DNA of 8,354 nucleotides, taken from Spirochaetia bacterium (GTDB lineage: Bacteria; Spirochaetota; Spirochaetia; Treponematales; Treponemataceae). The translations under genes were made by a program, and so were the position numbers. The stretch spans positions 1 to 8,354 of the forward strand of contig CAAGIR010000062.1 of NCBI GenBank assembly GCA_900769975.1. The letters are read 5' to 3'. The notes beneath the pieces are model-generated. The model saw only the letters and a list, made by a program, of their open reading frames with translations. It made no database searches and had not been told where the DNA came from. Of the stretch, positions 6,087 to 8,354 are shown one piece after another. Within the stretch, counting starts at the first letter, position 1; the number at the start of each line of letters is the position of its first letter.

Positions 6087-6102
6087 GCGTATACTATACA
6101 CA
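6086..6102. promoter_or_regulatory. Candidate operator: 17-bp palindrome over the hprK -10 and start
   Basis: Read on the minus strand, TGTGTATAGTATACGCA is an odd palindrome centred on 6094, with 7 of 8 arm positions symmetric. It covers the -10 box and the predicted transcription and translation start, the classic place for a repressor to block polymerase. Because the operon encodes LexA, autorepression by LexA is an attractive guess, but treponemal LexA sites are not known to me. Confidence 0.45.
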
Positions 6103-6121
6103 ACATCGGATATTTAATCAA
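6093..6121 (-). promoter_or_regulatory. Promoter of the hprK-ptsH-lexA-holA operon, predicted leaderless
   Basis: On the minus strand, TTGATT (6121-6116) and TATAGT (6098-6093) are separated by exactly 17 bp. Six bases (6092-6087) separate the -10 box from the ATG, so the expected +1 is the A of that ATG (6086). No Shine-Dalgarno sequence precedes it. This is the only good promoter seen for the four genes. Confidence 0.65.
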
Positions 6122-6183
6122 TACCAATTAACAAAAATCTTTACATTTTTTTAGATTTATTTTTAAACTACTACTTTAAAAAT

Positions 6184-6220
6184 AAAAAAAAGGGAATCCA
6201 CATATTGTGAATTCCCTTTT
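6184..6220 (-). terminator. Intrinsic terminator of the 646-aa lipoprotein gene
   Basis: Read on the minus strand, AAAAGGGAATTCACA (6220-6206), a three-base loop, and TGTGGATTCCCTTTT (6202-6188) form a 15-bp stem whose only non-Watson-Crick pair is a U-G wobble, followed by a T-rich tail. On the plus strand the same position is a C/A mismatch and there is no T-run, so it is directional. It begins 28 bp after the lipoprotein stop codon and insulates the hprK promoter from that gene. Confidence 0.88.
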
Positions 6221-6247
6221 GTAAGTTTATAGTTTATAGACTAAAAC

Positions 6248-8188
6248 TTATTCTGCAACATATTTTGTTACATCAACTACATCTGAATATTCAACAGCTG
6301 TAGCTTTATCTGTAACTGAAGCGTATTTAGTGTTGATTTTTACATATTTGAATACAAATTTATCTGAATATGAAACAGTTTTTAAGTCTGTTGTACCATC
6401 TAGAACTTTTGTAGTAGGTATAAGTGTTGTAGAAACTTCTGCAAACCAGCTTTTTTTATTTGTAGCTGCTTCTAACTTAACATCAAGTGGTGTCCATGTT
6501 GTTACGCTTTCATAAGAAGCGCTATTTGAATCAAGTTTAGCAACATATACTTCATATTTGTACAATTCTTTATCTTTAGGTGCTACTGTAACTTTAACTT
6601 TTGCTGTAACATCATCAGTAAAGTTAGCTTGTTCTGGTGTTAATAATACAAATTCATATGGGTTAATAGAAGTTGCAATTGAACTAGCAACATTAGTAAC
6701 TTTTGTAACTACTAGATCATCTTTTTTATCATCTGAAATTGTATACTGGTATACAACCTTAGAATCAAATGGAACGTCTTTGATAACTACATCATATGTT
6801 GTGTAATCTGCAGAAGGAACAACAGCAGCTTCTGTTAATTCTGAATCAAGAACATAATTTTTAGCAGGCTTTTCTGCAATTAAGTATTTAACCGATTTCA
6901 ATTTTCTTGTATCACCAGCTGTAAATCCTTTGAATGTTAATACTAAATCATTATAAGCACCATCTTCATCTATATCTTTAAATACTGCAGTTACATTGTT
7001 TTCGTCATACGTTGCTTTAGCTTTTTCTGCATATGCCAAAACATCTTTTTTATTAGTAAGATTTTCAAATTTACCATTATCAGAAAGAACTACAACAAAT
7101 GTGTAATCAACTTTGTTATTTTCTACTTTGTAATCTAAGTAGTAAACATCACTGTAAACACCTTGTGTATCTTTTCCAATAGATTTAATAACTTCTTCTG
7201 CATCTTTTGCTTCTGCTTCAGATTCTTTTACTTTTTCTGAAACTAAAGTATAAACACCTTTTGAATCAAGTGTGTAAACTTTGTAGTTATCTGTACTCCA
7301 GATACTCTGGTCTGCTTTTTTAGCTGGTGTCCATACAAGACGAATTGTTTCACCTTCATCAATATAAGCTCCAGAAACATTACCAGTATTAGTAGAAACA
7401 TCCAATGCGTCAATAGTTACTTTTTTAGATGCAACTACTACATCATCTTCGTAACCAGATGCAGAAACAGTTACTTTTACAGTATATTCACCTGGTGCAG
7501 TAACTTCATTTGTATATTTAGCAACATAATCAGGTTTATAAAATTTAGTTTTTGTTGTACCACAATCAGTTAAATCTGAATCAACAGATGCCAAATTTCC
7601 AAATAATTCTAAGCCGTTTCCTTTATAAAGCTCTACAGAATAATTTAAATACCGTTTAGCAGGGAAAGTAACAATAAATTTGTTATTTGTATTTACATCT
7701 ACTGTAATATTATCTGCTGTAACAACTTCGTCACTACAGTTATCATAAGCTACAAGGTCAAAAGCAGTAGTAAGTTTTCCATTAATGCAATATTCTGGTT
7801 TAATAGCTGTTACTTCTGTAGATTTGATTTTCTTACCGTCAAGATAAAGTGTATATTCATATTTTTCACCATCAACGATATCTTCATCTACACAATAAAA
7901 ACTATTACTATTACTTGAAACATATTCAAGTACTTTTCCATCATTTCTGTAAAGCAAATAAGTTCGTTCAACTTCTGGAACTTCTGTTTCTACTTCATTA
8001 GTAATTAAATCGTAAACACCTGCTTCTGATACTGGAGTATAAACAATATAGTTATATCCAGGAAAAGCAACTGAAGACAATTCTACATCATCATAGATTC
8101 TTTCACTAGAAGTAGCCGGTGCACATGAAGTGAACACTGCTGCAGCAAGAACCAAAGCGATTCCTGCCAATTTAAATGATTTTTTCAT
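6248..8188 (-). CDS. Large surface-type lipoprotein with beta-rich repeats, function unknown
   Basis: The 646-aa product has a clear lipoprotein signal peptide (MKKSFKLAGIALVLAAAVFTSC, lipidated Cys22), then no further membrane segment. The rest is rich in Val, Thr, Asp, Lys and Tyr and reads as a string of beta-sandwich modules resembling fibronectin III or Ig-like domains. Examples are APGEYTVKVTVSASGYEDDV (231-250), ETIRLVWTPAKKADQSIWST (280-299), NDLVLTFKGFTAG (413-425) and VTAKVKVTVAPKDKELYKYE (527-546). Four more Cys (99, 134, 151, 209) lie in the N-terminal third and could form disulfides. I recognise no enzyme motif; a surface or periplasmic binding or structural role is inferred. The ATG has GAGGAG five bases upstream and the gene ends in a strong terminator. 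An IS terminus lies 49 bp before its start, so its native promoter may have been displaced. Confidence 0.78.
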   Translation of the reverse strand: MKKSFKLAGIALVLAAAVFTSCAPATSSERIYDDVELSSVAFPGYNYIVYTPVSEAGVYDLITNEVETEVPEVERTYLLYRNDGKVLEYVSSNSNSFYCVDEDIVDGEKYEYTLYLDGKKIKSTEVTAIKPEYCINGKLTTAFDLVAYDNCSDEVVTADNITVDVNTNNKFIVTFPAKRYLNYSVELYKGNGLELFGNLASVDSDLTDCGTTKTKFYKPDYVAKYTNEVTAPGEYTVKVTVSASGYEDDVVVASKKVTIDALDVSTNTGNVSGAYIDEGETIRLVWTPAKKADQSIWSTDNYKVYTLDSKGVYTLVSEKVKESEAEAKDAEEVIKSIGKDTQGVYSDVYYLDYKVENNKVDYTFVVVLSDNGKFENLTNKKDVLAYAEKAKATYDENNVTAVFKDIDEDGAYNDLVLTFKGFTAGDTRKLKSVKYLIAEKPAKNYVLDSELTEAAVVPSADYTTYDVVIKDVPFDSKVVYQYTISDDKKDDLVVTKVTNVASSIATSINPYEFVLLTPEQANFTDDVTAKVKVTVAPKDKELYKYEVYVAKLDSNSASYESVTTWTPLDVKLEAATNKKSWFAEVSTTLIPTTKVLDGTTDLKTVSYSDKFVFKYVKINTKYASVTDKATAVEYSDVVDVTKYVAE

Positions 8189-8233
8189 AAAAACTCCTCA
8201 CGTAAGGGTAAATATTAATTTGGCATAAACATA

Positions 8234-8237
8234 CCAT
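8234..8237. other. CCAT directly abutting the left IS end
   Basis: These four bases directly precede the left IS terminus at 8238 and are identical to 118-121 next to the other IS. They could be the left half of a target duplication, but the right half is outside the window. Confidence 0.35.
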
Positions 8238-8259
8238 TGAACTGACCCCATAAATTAGG

Positions 8260-8275
8260 ACACCCACGGAGGTGT
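8260..8275 (+). promoter_or_regulatory. Hairpin covering the OrfA ribosome site
   Basis: ACACC-CACGGA-GGTGT can fold into a 5-bp stem with a 6-base loop. The ribosome site GGAGGTG (8268-8274) lies partly in the loop and partly in the 3' arm. Such hairpins are known in several insertion sequences to limit transposase translation from transcripts entering from outside. The stem here is short, so the effect is uncertain. Confidence 0.4.
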
Positions 8276-8280
8276 AAAAT

Positions 8281-8354
8281 ATGGGAAAAAATCAAATCTA
8301 CAGCATTGACTTCAAGTTGCAAGTTGTAGGAAAATACGAGCAGGGAAAATGCGG
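8281..8354 (+). CDS. IS3-family transposase OrfA, N-terminal fragment (partial)
   Basis: The ATG at 8281 follows a near-ideal ribosome site (GGAGGTG, 6 bases upstream) and opens a frame that runs off the window after 24 full codons. The visible start, MGKNQIYSIDFKLQVVGKYE, fits the N-terminus of IS3/IS150 OrfA proteins (YSxEFKLxVVxxY), whose helix-turn-helix domain binds the IS terminal repeats. The rest, including the expected frameshift into OrfB, lies outside the window. Confidence 0.85.
   Translation, partial: MGKNQIYSIDFKLQVVGKYEQGKC

Larger units (their letters stand above)
8238..8354 (+). mobile_element. Left end of a second IS3-family (IS150-like) element
   Basis: The element begins with TGAACTGACCCC and a 25-bp terminal repeat (8238-8262) that pairs with the one at 93-117. 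A leader with a strong ribosome site and the start of OrfA follow. The two IS copies face the same way, so they flank the 8.1-kb core in direct orientation. Whether they are identical copies cannot be told, because opposite ends of the element are seen at the two edges. Confidence 0.88.

Noticed and set aside
6087..6101. GTG at 6101 as the hprK start
   Set aside because: It lies in the spacer directly upstream of the apparent -10 box, with no ribosome site; the ATG at 6086 fits both the promoter and the usual HprK length.
1..8354. A composite transposon carrying the 8.1-kb core as cargo
   Set aside because: The IS copies are in direct orientation, but the core holds housekeeping genes (holA, lexA, hprK, ptsH) with normal operon structure and no resistance or accessory cargo. 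Independent insertions around a chromosomal segment are simpler.

Overview
The window is AT-rich DNA that most resembles a chromosomal segment of a host-associated or gut Treponema-type spirochaete. The reasons are the HprK/HPr pair, several large secreted lipoproteins with relaxed spirochaetal lipoboxes, and a coiled/LysM envelope protein of a kind common in Treponema. LexA argues against the T. pallidum lineage, which lacks it. The assignment rests on protein character only; no rRNA or other marker is present.

Layout. Positions 1-117 are the right end of an IS3-family (IS150-like) element: the last 29 codons of its OrfB transposase plus the terminal inverted repeat. A cluster of short C-rich repeats follows (121-234), then a + strand NUDIX hydrolase, probably an ADP-ribose pyrophosphatase (start 311 preferred). 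Converging on it is a two-gene minus-strand envelope operon: an acidic-tailed lipoprotein (2764-1580) followed 2 bp later by a LysM protein (1577-888). A divergent promoter region (2765-2958) separates that operon from a 75-aa PC4/YdbC-type ssDNA-binding protein (2959-3186). The 3' end of the PC4-type gene overlaps holA by 14 bp.

The core of the window is a four-gene minus-strand operon, hprK-ptsH-lexA-holA (6086 to 3173). It joins carbon/energy signalling (HPr kinase and HPr) to the SOS repressor and the DNA polymerase III delta subunit. A strong-looking promoter (TTGATT, 17 bp, TATAGT) places the transcription start exactly on the A of the hprK ATG at 6086, predicting a leaderless message. 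A near-perfect 17-bp palindrome covers the -10 box and this start, and is a candidate operator, possibly for LexA itself.

Upstream of this, on the same strand, is a 646-aa surface-type lipoprotein gene (8188-6248) ending in a clear intrinsic terminator. Just 49 bp before its start codon lies the left end of a second, same-orientation copy of an IS3-family element, running off the window. Exactly 117 bp of IS sequence sits at each edge, and the same 4 bp (CCAT) abuts both IS ends. The equal edges look like a short-read assembly contig cut at a multicopy IS.

I see no wholly new system. The most interesting points are the leaderless, palindrome-covered promoter of the hprK-ptsH-lexA-holA operon, the repeat cluster into or beside which an IS has inserted, and the IS junctions.
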